Source of the DNA: Myxocyprinus asiaticus
Taxonomy: Eukaryota; Chordata; Actinopteri; Cypriniformes; Catostomidae
DNA: 64,000 nt
Direction of reading: 5' to 3'
Assembly (NCBI RefSeq): GCF_019703515.2
Contig: NC_059346.1
Span: 11,068,501 to 11,132,500, forward strand
Part shown: one piece after another, positions 22,101 through 34,558 of the stretch
Position numbering within the stretch: position 1 is the stretch's first letter
Layout: each line of letters starts with the position of its first letter
The notes under the pieces: generated by a model
Databases searched by the model: none
What the model was told of the DNA's origin: nothing
Seen by the model: the letters and a program-made list of their open reading frames with translations, nothing else
Made by a program: the position numbers and the translations under genes

Positions 22101-22344
22101 GCCTACAAATTCATCTTCATCTGGTTAGAAAAAAAAAGAATAAAATAACATTTTTTTAAATGATAAATGTATAATATTATTATTATTAGGCTATTGTTAT
22201 TAAAAGGCACATACAAGGCATATTTTATTAATAAAAACAATACATGTAAGAGTAATACTTAAAAATGGGTGTATCATTTAGTTTTGACGCACTTCCAGTT
22301 TAAGCCATTGCGAATGGCCCCAAAAGTCCCAGTGAAGAACAAGA
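19157..22344. other. Intergenic region, one weak candidate exon
   Basis: No supported gene is seen. A candidate exon at 20100-20291 is listed separately. A (TTC)n tract lies at about 21880-21905. The remainder is AT-rich and unrecognised. Confidence 0.4.
20100..20291 (+). pseudogene. Candidate first exon of the ccdc60-like gene, interrupted by TGA
   Basis: From ATG at 20100 the frame reads MAVKPLPVRKAYVSEMFWV and meets TGA at 20169-20171. It then stays open to a good donor, AAAAG followed by GTAGAG at 20292, encoding SLTQSYTEDVLEPLHPEPEG near the end. It may be a decayed coding exon, a non-coding first exon, or chance. The only support is the good donor, the position on the same strand upstream of the 39.5-kb exon, and an open frame after the stop. 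Confidence 0.2.
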
Positions 22345-22918
22345 TTTTTATCTAGCAGCCATATCACCCTGCAGCTCTTGCTTGATTGCCCATTAAAGCT
22401 AAGCAGGGTTGAGCCTGGTCAGTACCTGGATGGGAGACCTCTTGGGCAAAGCATTGGTTGCTGTTGGAAGTGGTAATAGGGAAGCCAGCAGGGGGAGCGC
22501 AGTCTGTGTGGGTCCTAATGCCCCAGTTTAGTGATGGGGCTATACTGTAAAAAAAAAAAAAAAAAAGCACTGTCTTTTGGATGAGATGTTAAACCGAGGT
22601 CCTGAACCTCTGTGGTCATTCAAAATCTCTGGGCACTTCTTGTAAAGAGTAGGGGTATAACCCTGGTGTCTTGGCCAAATTCCCCCCATTGGCCACTATC
22701 TATCATGGCCTCCTAATAATCTCCATCCCTGAATTGGCTACATCACTCTACTCTACTCTCCACCAATAGCTCGTGTGTGGTGGGTGTTCTGGCGCACTAT
22801 GGCTGCCGTCGCATCATCCACGTGGATGCTGCACACTGGTGGTAGTTGAGGAGGTTCCCCCTATACTATGTAAAGTGCTTTGAGTGCCTAGAAAAGCACT
22901 ATATAAATGTAAGGAATT
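22345..22918 (+). mobile_element. 5S-rRNA-derived SINE (SINE3-like)
   Basis: The head copies 5S rRNA: CATATCACCCTGCAG, then AAGCTAAGCAGGGTTGAGCC (22396-22415, A-box region) and GGTCAGTACCTGGATGGGAG (22418-22437, C-box region). The 5S internal sequence is altered, so it is not a functional 5S gene. The body follows, including an A-rich tract at 22549-22566 and TGGATGAGATGTTAAACCGA. The tail is AGCACTATATAAATGTAAGG AATTATTA, like the 3' ends borrowed from LINEs by such SINEs. Confidence 0.85.
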
Positions 22919-23961
22919 ATTAATCATTATAATTTTACATGATGCAATTCTTAGTTACAAGAGGAACTTCACATTAAATTAAAACATTTATGGGCATTTG
23001 TTTTATGCATTATTGGGAGACCTCTCAAGAATATATTTCAAATTCATACTTTAGTCCAAAATCTTTAGAAAGTTAGAAATTATATTTTGCTTTAAGACAA
23101 TGAAGCATTATTTTTAATTAATTTGTAACCTGCACATGTTTTCATGAAATATTCACCCAATAGTATTTTTGTGGATTGTCATTATGGTCCAGTTGAGGAA
23201 CGGTTTGTCATATTTTTAGATTTTAGTATGATTGTAAGGTCAATGTGCAGTTCTTTTGTGCATTATAGTAATGGTTCCTTAAACTGTGTTTAAATGCGGT
23301 TCATATTTTATGGCTTTAGGCTCAGTAGGGGTGAAGCAGTGTGCAGTCAGTGGAGAGAGAGAGCTCTGGCATTTCTGTCTCCAACACAAACAGATTTACT
23401 GCAAATGAGATCATCTATCAGCAGGGGAGAGGTAGGATGTGAACAAGGGCATGGAGGAGTGGAGTGAGGGGGCGACTGGAGCAGGGACCTCCGCCCACGA
23501 AAGGACACATTCTTTCAGCCTCTGACTCTAGGCTTTCTCTCTCTGTCTACCTCTGTTCCAAAATTATGGGATGGAACCGACCTATGGTATTTCATATGGC
23601 AAGGAAGATGGCTTTTAGAGATCCATGCGTTTTTACAGTGAATTGAAGCTTGTGGTGATATATTTTTATAGTATTTTTTTTACTTTTTGCTGTTATTTGA
23701 CAGAATAATAGAGACCAAAAGTAGAGAGAGATAGAAGAGGGAAGGGGGTCAGGACATGATGCTGGGCAGACAAAAGTTTTGTGTACGAAAAAGGCTGTTA
23801 ACTGCTGCAACTGAATCGTTGAGTCAATAAGTAAAACTTAAGAGCAGTATTTGTATTTGTGAATAAATCACAATGATCCAAGTGGAAAAGATAATTGTGA
23901 ACAAAACTGATTTGTGAACAAATCATTTAGACAGTTTTGTGAACCAAATCAACCGATTCAT
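22919..23961. other. Intergenic, nothing recognised
   Basis: No exon, RNA gene or repeat could be supported. A short open frame at 23464-23646 follows a pyrimidine-rich stretch but lacks a recognisable product. Confidence 0.4.
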
Positions 23962-24394
23962 TTAAAGGGGTCATGAAATGAAGAATCAAATTTTCCTTGA
24001 TATTTTGAGGTCACATACTGTACGTTTCAGAATTCAAAACTTCCTCCTTACTGCAAAAAGAGCATTTGTTGAAATCAAGCCTCCACATTGTGATGTCACA
24101 CAGTGGTAGACATGTGCATCTGACCACCTCCACAACAACATATGAATGCATACTTTATCTTTAATCACTTCTGTAGCCTCACCCAGCAGTGGTAAGCAGT
24201 GAGATGGCAAGGAGAGGGCAGGTCAGTCAAGAGCAGAGAGCCTATAATATAACAGTGGGCGTTTACTGTTAAGTCTTATAGGAGAAGCAGCACCAAAACC
24301 GAGCATTTCTGATAAGGGGTCAGAACTAGAGTAGAAAATGATCATGTTTAACAAATATATGACTGTTTTGTGTGCATAACACTTTACTAATATA

Positions 24395-25584
24395 CACTGA
24401 TGAGCCAAAACCTTTTGACTTCCTGCCTAATATTCTGTTGGTCCACTGTTTGCCACCACAACAGCACCGATCCGCCGAGGCATGGACTCTACGAGACCCC
24501 TGAAGGCGTCCTGTGGTATCTGGCACCAAGACATTAGCAGCAGATCCTGTAAGTTGTGAAGTGGAGTCGCCATGGATCAGACTTGTTGGTTCAGCACATC
24601 CCACAGATGCACAATCAGATTGAGATCTGGGGAATTTGGAGGCCAGGGCAACACCTTGAACTCTTCATCATGTTCCTAAAACCATTCCCGAACAATGTGT
24701 GCAGTGTGGCAGGGTGAATTATCCTGCTGAAAGAGGCCACTGCCATCAGGGAATACCATTGCCATGAAGGGGTGTACCTGGTCTGCAACGATGTTTAGGT
24801 AGGTGGCATGTGTGAAATTGACATCCACATGAATGGCCGGACCCAGGGTTTCCCAGCAGAACATTGCCCAGAGCATCGTCTTCCCAAAGTGCATCCTGGT
24901 GCCATCACTTCCAGAGGTAAATGGCACACGCGTACATGGCCGTCCACATGATTTAAAAGAAAACAGGACTCATTGGACCAGGCGACCTTCTTCCACTGCT
25001 CCAAGGTCCAGTTCCGATGATCGCGTGCCCATTGTAGGTACTTTCAACGGTGGACGGGGTCATCTTGGGCACTCTGACTGGTCTGCGGCTACGCAGCCCC
25101 ATACGCAGCAGGGTGCGATGCACTGTGTGTTGTGACACATTCCTCCCATAACCATCATAAAACTTTTCAGTGATTTGTGCCACAGTTGGCCTTCTGTCAG
25201 TTCAGACCAGACAGGATAGCCTTCGTTGCCCTCACGCATTGATGAGCCTTGGACACTCAACACCCTGTCACCAGTTTATGGTTTGTCCCACCTCAGACCA
25301 CTGTCGGTAGGAACTCACCACTGCTGCCCGGGAGAACTCCAAAAGCCTTGCCGTTTCAGAAATGCTCTGGCCCAGTCTTCTGGCCATAACAATTTGGCCC
25401 TTATCAAAGTCGCTCATATCTTTACTCCTGCCCATTTCTCCTGCATTAAACACATTGACTTTGAGAACTGATTGTTCGCTTACCATCTAATCCACTCAGA
25501 TCTTGACATGTGGCCTTGTTAGGAGATGATCAACATTATTCGCTTCACCTGTGAGTGGTCATAATGTTTTGGCTCATCGGTGTG
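24395..25584 (-). mobile_element. Tc1-like transposon, family A copy 1
   Basis: Inverted termini are CACTGATGAGCCAAAACC on the left and GGTTTTGGCTCATCGGTG-like (TTTTGGCTCATCGGTGTG) on the right, with TA at the flanks. The transposase is on the - strand. It lies inside the MITE at 23962-25647, so it inserted later than that MITE. The second copy is at 50693-51857. Confidence 0.85.
24676..25486 (-). pseudogene. Tc1-like transposase pseudogene (family A copy 1)
   Basis: On the - strand the protein starts near 25486 with MVSEQSVLKVNVFNAGEMGR and then has [20 protein letters not shown], a paired-like helix-turn-helix. Catalytic-domain pieces follow: KVAWSNESCFLLNHVDGHV (first Asp region mutated to Asn), CWETLGPAIHVDVNFT and FQQDNSPCHTAHIV (second Asp). 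Frames change several times, so no intact protein is encoded. Confidence 0.8.
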
Positions 25585-25647
25585 TAATAAGTGAACCTCA
25601 AGGAAAATATTAAAATAATCAGAAAAGGCATGTCATTACCCCTTTAA

Positions 25648-27179
25648 AGGAGCTGACTCAAAAAAACTATTAATTCACGAATTGGACATCGCTAACTCGC
25701 CAAGGACAGCTAGCGCGGATGTGAAGATTATTCTGTGAATAATGTCTTAAATTTGAATCTGCTACTCAAACAAAGCTACCTTATGGCTTCAAAAGATTTG
25801 GAATATATCACACTAGTTATATGGACCACTTTTATGATACTTTTATGATGATTTTGCATTGCAATTTTTGAAGCTTGAAAGCTTCACACCCCATTCGTTA
25901 TCATTGCTTGAAAAAGAGCGCCCAGCACAGTCTTCAGAATGTCACCTTTTTGTGTTCCACAGAAGAAAGAAAGTCATATGACCTTGAAACAGCAGAATTT
26001 TAATTTCTGGGTGAATTTTCATATCCAATAAGTACAAAAACTTTGCAATGAAAGCTTTCTTTTGTGCTGTAATGGAAGAATCTGTGGCTTTACTTTTAAA
26101 ATTTTGTGGGTTGCCTCATGACTCTTTAATTCTCACTCCCATGTAACTGTGACTGCAGTAGAATTATCCTGAAATGACTTGTGGATGTTTTTTGTTTTGT
26201 TTTTTTTAATAGGCACCAAAGGAGGAGATCTCTGAAGCTGATGACGATGTTGTTCGCGAAACCCCTCAACATTCTTCATGGGAAAATGAGCTCTGACATG
26301 TTCCCAATGTAATATCTCCACACACTGGTCCTTTTTGGCAGCTGAGTGAAAAGTATGAGGCAATGCACAGCATAGGTGCAAACAAACGTGTTAATTAAAG
26401 TCAGCGGATTCATTGTGAATAGGTGCAAGTTCTGTGTGGAATGTCACATTCAGAGAATTAGGCCCATCTCTAGCCAGTAAGGTTGCATTAACTCATGGTC
26501 ATGGGTTGAGATGATTCTATACCCTTTACTGAAAGATCTTTCTTAATTTTATTTCTCAGAAATTGCCACTTAGTGTCCACAGTTTCAGAAAAGAGAGGAC
26601 ACAGTTCTTCACAAACATTTGTGCTGCACAAGGTTAGGTTTCCTACTGTGTTGCCATTATTGTTAATGACTGCTTCAGGATGCTGGTGCAATTTGCCTAC
26701 ATTCATAGATGCTGTAGTTAAGCACTACAAAATCAGTGGATTGCTTGCAATACACAGTAAGGATATGCATGTTTACAGTATGTTTTTTTGTTTTTTGTTT
26801 GTTTAATAACTTTGTAAATCCCCAAATAATATTCATGTTTTTTGCTTAAATCTTGCAACACATAAGATGTTTTACATGATTTGAAATACATTAGTGAGAT
26901 ACAGAAGATAATGTTTAAATAGAGCAATAAGCAATGCATTACTGTGATTTTTACCATGGTAAGCAGGCTTTATGGGTTGTTGGTAAGGTCTGACACCAGT
27001 GGAGTCTTTTTACCTAAAACCTCTTAACATGGTAAAATTGCTTTTATAAAACGGCAGTGACAGCAATATAATAAGACACCGATGTTTATGAAATGAATTA
27101 TTGATAATAATCACAATGAACAATTCTTCCACCAAGTAATATAGTTCATTAGCCTAACTATAGGCAGTTTACAGCTAAG
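25648..27179. other. Intergenic, no supported gene
   Basis: At 26213-26296 an open stretch follows a strong acceptor (TTTTTTTTAATAG). It would encode APKEEISEADDDVVRETPQH and ends in TGA, but it cannot be linked to any gene. Nothing else was recognised. Confidence 0.35.
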
Positions 27180-27366
27180 GAACTAACCACATAAATATCA
27201 AATACCATAAAAAGTAATTTCGACTCGTCCTTCCATTTCTTTGAAAAAAAAATGAAGCAAAAATCAAGGTTACATTCAGGCACTTACAATGGAAGTGAAT
27301 GGGGCTAATTTGCCACAAATGCTGTCGATTGAGCTTAACTTGTATTGAACCCGGAATATTCCTTTA
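27180..27366. mobile_element. Half copy of the CCGGAATATTCC MITE
   Basis: The right part contains AATGGAAGTGAATGGGGCTA and CCACAAATGCTGTCGATTGA, and ends ACCCGGAATATTCCTTTAA. The full palindromic form is at 31140-31782. The left terminus is absent here. Confidence 0.6.
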
Positions 27367-27957
27367 AGTTTGCATTTAATGTTGTGTGTGCAACCTTAAA
27401 ACCATCGATCAGTTAATCAACAGAAATTTGGAAATTCAAACCTGCACAATAGAGAGCCAAGAAAAGATACAGTACTAACAGTTATAATGCCAGTAGTCTC
27501 CTGTAGCCACACTTTTGATTATCAGCATAAATTCTTTGCAGCTTATTCTGACCTAGAGCACTTACTTTGGTTTGACAGAAACCAACTGACTGACATTTAA
27601 AGCAACTTGTGATGCAGAGCCTGCGAGTCGGTCTCCATCACCAAATTTCGTTGTGTTCAAAGAACTTATTTATTGTTTTACTCGCCAATGTTCAATATTT
27701 ATTGAGGATTTATTGTGCAAATGTTTACCTGTCATATTTATTGGTTTTGTTTTTAACTCTAATTTTAACTCATTCTTTTGTATTTATTCAAAGATTTTGA
27801 ATTTAAGAATGGGGAGGTGAGGGTTAATTTGATTTAAAATAATGGTTTGTTCCAATTAGCAAAGGCGGGGAAATTGTGTGTTTAAACCAGCCGCCACTAG
27901 GGGAGAGGGAAGAAAGATGGACGACAAGTGTGCTTGAGTGCAAATATAGAAGTATAG

Positions 27958-28183
27958 GTCTCTGCAGAACAGTAATGGGTGTTTTCAAATCTGTGGACAT
28001 TTTCGAACCGGGGTGGGCGTTTCTAAACTATCCAAAGAAAGTAGGGAATCTCAGTGTAGAAATCAATGAGTGTTTCCAAACCAGGATGGGCGTTTCTAAA
28101 CTAACCAATGAAAGTAGGGAATATCAATGGTTTGAAAACACCCACTGATTTGGAAATGCCCATTTTTGTTCTGCAGAGATATA
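27958..28183. mobile_element. Small palindromic element with internal duplication
   Basis: The left end GTCTCTGCAGAACAGTAATG and GGTGTTTTCAAATC pair with GATTTGGAAATGCCC and TTTTTGTTCTGCAGAGAT on the right. Between them GGGCGTTTCTAAACT and AAAGTAGGGAAT occur twice, about 70 bp apart. It is non-coding. Confidence 0.55.
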
Positions 28184-29668
28184 AGTCTCCAAATATACTC
28201 TGGCCTTAATTGTTTAGGGAGGTGAGTAGGTATTGCTGTTAGTACCAAAAACAGGGCTACTTTTTAGCCTGTTTTTTTATTTTATTTTTATGCGACCTTG
28301 TTTTTATGATTGCTTTTAAACTATTTATTTGCACATTTTGCACCTCTAATGGATTAAAACCGGTCCCTATCACACAACTAAACACAGTTTTTTTTTTTTT
28401 TTAAGTGCTAAATAGGGGTGCATTAATCTGAAATGTTACCACATAGATTTCACAATAAAAGACTGATGTGGCAAAAACTCAGTCTGCCCAGGAGTAATAC
28501 ATACCAATCAATGCACTGATATATCTCAGAAAACAAAGCTGAATATTTTGCTTTTGGATATCTAGTTTACTTGCACTTAAGTGCCTCAAGCAAAACTCAT
28601 AAATATCTGTTAAATATTAGATGCCAAAAAAACCTCACAAACTTTGCCAAATCCAGAACAGATTTTACTCAAAAGCGCTCACTGTATCAACCTTTGTAAA
28701 CACAAATTTAATTCCAGACAGACTGTTTCAAACCTGTGCACTCCACCCCCAGAAATTGTGTAAAGCCAGCCAATCAGATTGGAACTGCTGATTTCAGCCA
28801 GCTCTAGTCAATTTTGTGTGTTGTATGCATCAGACGGTCAGTAAACGGACTGTCGATGTGTCATCTTAGGCTAAGATAATAATACCAGTCCTGGCATTTT
28901 AGTGTAATATTTGAATTCCTTTTTCTGACCGCGCACCCTGTAGATACCATCACAGTGCTGATTAAATTTATGTGTATGTAACTAATCATTTAAATGTTCA
29001 TAAACTGCATATTTTTGCTGCAGGAACTGTTATTATCTGTTGTCTTTCTCTGTCTCTCTTTTTCTCTGTCTTCCCCAACCCCACCCTCCCTTTTTGTGTC
29101 CTGCCCAGTGGCTATGGTTTTAAAACCTGGCAGGCATCAACGATGACATTTTGTTTGTGGGGGAATTTAACATAGTGTCACCACAGGCAAGAGGGCACTT
29201 TCTCTTCCTCTTTCGCACTTTCTCTTTCTGTGCGCCACAAAATGGTTGACATTTATGACAGACATAGCAATAGCCAAGTGTGCTGAAATATTCATACCCT
29301 GGCTCATGAAGACTGGCATTTTTGAAAGGAAAAATGCAATCACTGCTGCTGCCAAGGGGCTGAGACAACTATTGTTGTCGTGTACATGAGCTTTTTGCCC
29401 TTTTTAAAAAAAAATTTTTTTACCTTTACTTTGAGCCTTGATTAAATATGCAACTGATGTATATATAAAAAAATAAAAAATAAAAAAATAAAGGTTATCG
29501 TAGCTTACAGTGCCACTGGAAAGGCACATATGTTACCACAATAAGGCTACGTGGTGGCACTTACACCTACCCAATAACAATGCACTTTTTTTAAATAAAA
29601 ATAGCATTGAGAGACCAACATGGGGACAATAGCCCCAAAGGGACACCTTTCCATGTTCTCCCCAAAAT
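28184..29668. other. Intergenic, no supported gene
   Basis: A pyrimidine-rich stretch at 29040-29106 ends in CCTGCCCAG and is followed by an open run (GYGFKTWQASTMTFCLWGNL). No donor or partner exon could be linked to it. The rest is unrecognised. Confidence 0.35.
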
Positions 29669-30245
29669 TAAAGGAATAGATCACCTAAAAATGAAAATGA
29701 TCTCATCATATACTCACCTTCATGGCATCTCAAACTCATATGGCTTTCTTTCTTCTGTGGTACACAAACAAAGATATTTTGAAGGATGAATTTTGTGTGT
29801 TTTTGTCCATACAAGTCAATGGGGTCCAAAACTTTCAAGCTCCAAAAAGGACATAAAGTGGACTCATATCCATATGGACAAAAACACATCATTCATCCTT
29901 CAAAATATCTTCATTTGTGAAAAAAAAAAAAAAAAAAAAAAAGTCTTTGAGATGGCATGAGGGTGAGATAGTTCACCCAAAAATGAAAATTCTCTCATCA
30001 TTTACTCATCCTCATGCCATCCCAGATGTGTATGACTTTCTTTCTTCTGCTATATAGAGAATTTAAAAGGTTAGTTAATCCAAAAAAGTATGAAAAATTG
30101 ATTTACTCACCCTCATGTTGTTCCAAACTTGTATGATTTTTTTTCTTTTTTTTTTTTCTTCAGGGTAACAAAAATGAGAAGTTAGGCAGAGTGCTGCAAT
30201 GAAAGTAGATGGTGCCTGGGGCTGTCATGAGGGTGAGTAATGACA
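29669..30245. mobile_element. Two abutting TTCACCC-family MITE copies
   Basis: The first copy runs from TTAAAGGAATAGATCACC to GGCATGAGGGTGAGATAG. It includes a poly(A) run at about 29919-29942 and inverted pieces around ATTCATCCTTCAAAATATCT. A second copy begins at once with TTCACCCAAAAATGAAAATT. A third end, with ACTCACCCTCATGTTGTTCC, follows before the closing GGGTGAGTAATGACAA. Confidence 0.65.
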
Positions 30246-31139
30246 AAGTAGTGGTTTCACAACTAAAAAACGGAAAACTGGCACATTTCAGCTTGTTTTT
30301 CTTAATTAACAGTTAGATAAGCACACGCCTCCTCCTCAAATTTTCCCTGACACGAACATTTCGCACAGAATTGAAAATATACTAAACAAGATGGAAAACA
30401 GGAAAATAATGCCTGTCTCTGCTGAAATGATTCACAGCAATCAGAGAGTTTTCACTGTGAGGGTCTCAGCTTCCAAGAAAAACAAAATTCATTCAAGCAT
30501 CAGCCTTGCCCAGCAGGAGAGAGCGATTACCCTCTGACTAGAAGGATCTAATGCAGCAAAATGAAAAGAAAAAAATACACACAGCTCATTTACAGTGTCT
30601 CTTGATGGAATGGAATGTCAGGCTGGAGTCAAAGTACATCTTGGTTGCATCATTACTCCTTTAATAACATACTTGCGCTTTCTCGCTGCACTTGATAAAG
30701 GGAACATTTTGATGGGGTTTCTTTACACTGTAGTTACCTCTAGTGGCCTGTAGTGGTGGTGTAGGCCAATAAGATCTGAGCTTGTAAGGAAAGGCTGCCT
30801 TCATTTGCAGCACCACACCATAGGGTTGTCTTAACCATTTTTGCTGCATATTTTACTTATAGGGGGTATGGGGGCAAGTTGTCACTACAATGTCTTAATA
30901 AGGTTTTGAGTCAGAGCTAGAATTGCATAATTGCTTGTTTTCTCTAGCAGTGGTTTTATATGTTGGTTTCAATCACCTCTTAAATTATAATACGTTTTGA
31001 GAATTCTACCCTCCAAACCAAAATTATAATATTGTCATATTTTTGTATATGTTGTGTATACAAGTGAACACAATAATATTTTTCATTGATGCCATGTTGG
31101 GGCAAGTTGTCACATGTGTTTTATATGTAATTTAATTCA
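30246..31139. other. Intergenic, nothing recognised
   Basis: I see no exon, RNA gene or repeat family here that I can support. Confidence 0.4.
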
Positions 31140-31782
31140 TTAAAGGAATGTTTCGGGTTCAATACAATTTAAGCTCAACTGACAGCATTTGTGGCATAAT
31201 GTTGATTACCACAAAAAATAATTTAAATTCGTCCCCTGTTTATTAAAGAAAGAAGTGAGCATTTCTGTTGTAGTAAGGCACTAACAATGAAAGTGAAAGG
31301 GGGCCAGTTTATACACATTAAAATGCACATAGTTTCAAAAGTATAGCCACAAGATGTAAACTTTATGTGTGTTAGCATGATTTTAGTGTGACAAAATCGC
31401 TAACTAATCTGATCTGTGTAAAGTTATGTCCAATATTACAACTTTATTGTCATGGCGACGCAACGCTTGTAACCCCTGTAATCTGGTTAAACACTGTAAC
31501 TACACTTTAAATCACTTTAATATGTATAATGTTTACATCTTGTGGCTATACTTTGAAACAATGAGTATTTGAATGTTTATGAACTGTCCCCCTTTCACCT
31601 CCATTGCCAGGTGCCTTACTGTAACCACAAATTTCCCTTCTTTTTCTTCTTTTTTTTTATTAGGTACTAATAAAAAAAAAAAAAAATGTTTTTTTTTTAT
31701 TTATTTATTTGTGGTAATCAATATTATGCCACAAATGCAGTTAATTGAGTTTATATTTTTTGAACCCAGAACATTCCTTTAA
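31140..31782. mobile_element. TTAA-flanked palindromic MITE (TTTCGGGTTCAATACAA family), full copy
   Basis: The left end is TTAAAGGAATGTTTCGGGTT. The right end is GAACCCAGAACATTCCTTTAA. Inner arms also pair: CAGCATTTGTGGCATAATGT on the left against ATTATGCCACAAATGCAG on the right, and GTATAGCCACAAGATGTAAA against CATCTTGTGGCTATACTTTG. It is non-coding. Confidence 0.8.
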
Positions 31783-31815
31783 TAAATTACAATTTCTTTT
31801 GCCGAAACAATGGTT

Positions 31816-31817
<2 letters not shown>

Positions 31818-31876
<59 letters not shown>
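31818..31876. repeat. (TA)n microsatellite
   Basis: About 29 TA units, with a T-rich stretch after it. Confidence 0.97.
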
Positions 31877-31881
<5 letters not shown>

Positions 31882-32163
31882 TTTATTTTTTTTTACCTTC
31901 TCCATTTTTGCTGATTTGTGCATTGTTTTGTGTTCATGTTTACATTTTCCTGAAAAGCCATTAAAAAGCCTGTAGTATTACACCATAATATTAATATTAA
32001 TAATGTAACTTACCCGATATTGTGTAGCGTACCCCAACATTGGGTCAAACATAATTCTTTGTATCCAAGATTTCAAGGTATGCATAAGCCGACCCTTAGA
32101 AATATTAACTGGATTAAAAATGTGTGACAACTAGCCCAGGCGTCCCCTATAGCTCCTGTGAGA

Positions 32164-32660
32164 ACTTGCATTTACATTTAGTCATTTAGCAGACACTTTT
32201 ATCTAAAGTGACTTACAAAAGAGTAACATAGCAAGCAATTTGTCATACAAAAGTCAACAATATCTGCAGTATCGCACTCCCAAGTTCTCAAAGTGGCTAG
32301 AGTAGTTCAGAAGCTAGCATAGAAGAAAGAGATATGGAAAAGGAATTCTTATTTATTTAACTGTTAAAAAGTAGATGCAATTAGTGTGGGTTTGTAAAGT
32401 GCTCTCGGAACAGATGTGTTTTCAGCTGGTTCTTGAATGTTGAGATGGTTTCAGCAGATCGTGTAGAGGTTGGAAGCTTATTCCACCACAGTGGAACAGA
32501 CAAAGTGAATGTTCGTGAAATAGACTTTTTGCCTCTTTGTGATGGGACCATTGACCGCAGAGAGCAAGCTGGGACATAGAGCTGGAGTAGTGAATTTAAT
32601 TAAGAGGGTGCTCTTCCACTGGTTGTCCTGAAGGTCAGAGTCAAAGAAGTTGAAGTTTAT
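32164..32660 (-). mobile_element. Non-LTR retrotransposon-like 3' fragment
   Basis: TTTAGTCATTTAGCAGACAC and AAGTGACTTACAAAAGAG form the well-known terminal sequence found in many fish LINE copies. It is followed by ACAGATGTGTTTTCAGCTGG and GGTTGGAAGCTTATTCCACC. On the - strand this would be the end of the open reading frame and the 3' UTR. No intact frame remains. Confidence 0.5.
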
Positions 32661-34558
32661 TTTCCTTTCTGCTTAGCAACACCATGACTGAATTAATGTA
32701 GAAAATACATAAAAATATTTAAAAGACAAATATAAAAGCACATTTACAAACAAAGACTTGAATTTGATTCGGGCAGCTACAGTGAAGTAAAATAAAAAAA
32801 GTGGGGTATCATGAGCCCTCTTAGTCTGACTGAAGATCAGATGCTGTGCTGTGATCTTGACCATCTGCAGTGGCTTAATAGTGTTAGCTGGGATTGACTT
32901 CCCCTTGTAACAACTTGCCCTGGTCTCCCCTACTTGAAAGTAGCTTAGATACAAATCCTGTTCCATCACCATTGGGACTTTTCAGCTGTATATAAAACTC
33001 CTGGTTGGTCCCTGCAAGTATTATACTGCAATTTGGATTAAACAGAATTTAGCCAATCTGCTACATATTGGCTAAATCACCTGTAGGTTGTGTAATGCTA
33101 AGCTTGTTCTCTACCAACAGTGAGTAGGTGGTTCTCATTCACTTGAGTCCTGATTAAACATCTTAACCTTGATGTTTGAACTGAAAGCAGAAAGCAAAGC
33201 GACGGCTGCACTCTACATTGAAAATAAAAGTGAAAAGGAATTCATTTATGCATGGAGACAGCTGTTAGCTTGTAACAAATGGGTCATGCACAAAAAAGAG
33301 GTTATTTAACTCAGGGCAAACTGCTTGTAGTTGGTTGGTTTGTCCTTGAGCACAGTTGTGGTTTTGTTCTAGGACCCAGATTTTAAATTGGAAGTAGTGA
33401 CCCAACACAGTACCAAAATTGTTACTGTACAAAGAAAAAACCACAAGGCACTTTTTTTTTTTTTTCAAAGCAACTTTCGAAATACTTTTACATGGACAAT
33501 CCCCACTGAAACAACCTGGAGTTAACTGCATTCTTCAAGGGCAAAATATCTTCCAGTACATCGACTGAATCTTCCAGAGTTTCAACCTGCAATCTTAAAA
33601 TTACTAGCCCAGAGCATTCCCGACTAAGCCAGCACTGATTTTGGAGGTTTTATGTGTGTTGAGATCTTCCAATATACATTACAGACCATGTCACCTGGAT
33701 TTACAGCATCGCAGAATCTGTTTTTACAGTTCAGTAGCAATTTTTCACTGGTTGTAGCTATATACAGTATGTGGCTTAGCTGTTGTGTTAAAATTACAAT
33801 TGTCTTTGAGAGCATAATTTAACCTCTTGTTCACTATTTTTTCTAAGATGAAATGGACATTTGGAGACAGATGCATTGCATTGTGAACTATAGGCAATAG
33901 TAGAAGTATGATAGCAAAAGCTCTTGTTATGCAATAATGCACATTTTTCTTATAATACAAATTTCATGAATGTAGTAGATCGACTGGGTTTTGCATACTA
34001 CTGAATTCCTATGAAAAGCAATATGAGTAGCATTTTCCCTCTGTTCTGTTTATTAGCACAGGTTTTAGGTGGGTGTAATTGTTGTGCAACTGTTTGTTCA
34101 TGCATAAAATTGAGTTTATTAAATGAAACACAAATATTGCATATTTCTTAATGTGATATCGAATGCAAAAGGTATCTCTATCACATATTGTACTAAGTGT
34201 GTGTGGAGTGACCCCCACTAATACTGCCAGTTCCTGGCATTTTTTTTATCTCTTCTGACTCTTAATTTCTAATGATATTTAAAGATACAAGCAGGTTGTG
34301 ACCTAGTCTAATTGTTTCTACATGCGCTATAGAACTTAACCAGATTTCATATAGGCAAGTATGTGCGTTTCCACTTGTTTTTGTGTGCTGTTCAGTGTAT
34401 GTCTGTTTTGCAGGGAGAAAAATGTTTTGCACTTAAGTAGCCCAAACTTTAGGAAATGTTTTTCTTAACTTTTCTTGCTTTTTTCTAGTTTGACATCAGT
34501 TTTTACTGGATGACTTGATGCAATTTTAGTTTTGGTAATATGGTGTCCAAACAGACAT
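32661..34558. other. Intergenic, nothing recognised
   Basis: I see no supported exon. Short frames here lack domains and splice context. Confidence 0.4.

Larger units (their letters stand above)
23962..25647. mobile_element. TTAA-flanked MITE carrying a Tc1-like insertion
   Basis: The left arm is TTAAAGGGGTCATGAAATGA, then TTTTCCTTGATATTTTGAGG. The right arm is CCTCAAGGAAAATATTAAAA, then GGCATGTCATTACCCCTTTAA. The arms are inverted copies with TTAA at both outer edges, as in piggyBac-type insertions. The interior is split by the Tc1-like element at 24395-25584. Confidence 0.75.

Noticed and set aside
22364..22460. Functional 5S rRNA gene
   Set aside because: Only box regions match; the rest of the 5S sequence is altered and it continues into a SINE body and tail.
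26213..26296. Possible acidic terminal exon APKEEISEADDDVVRETPQH after a strong acceptor
   Set aside because: No upstream exon, homologue or phase partner could be identified; kept only as a note.
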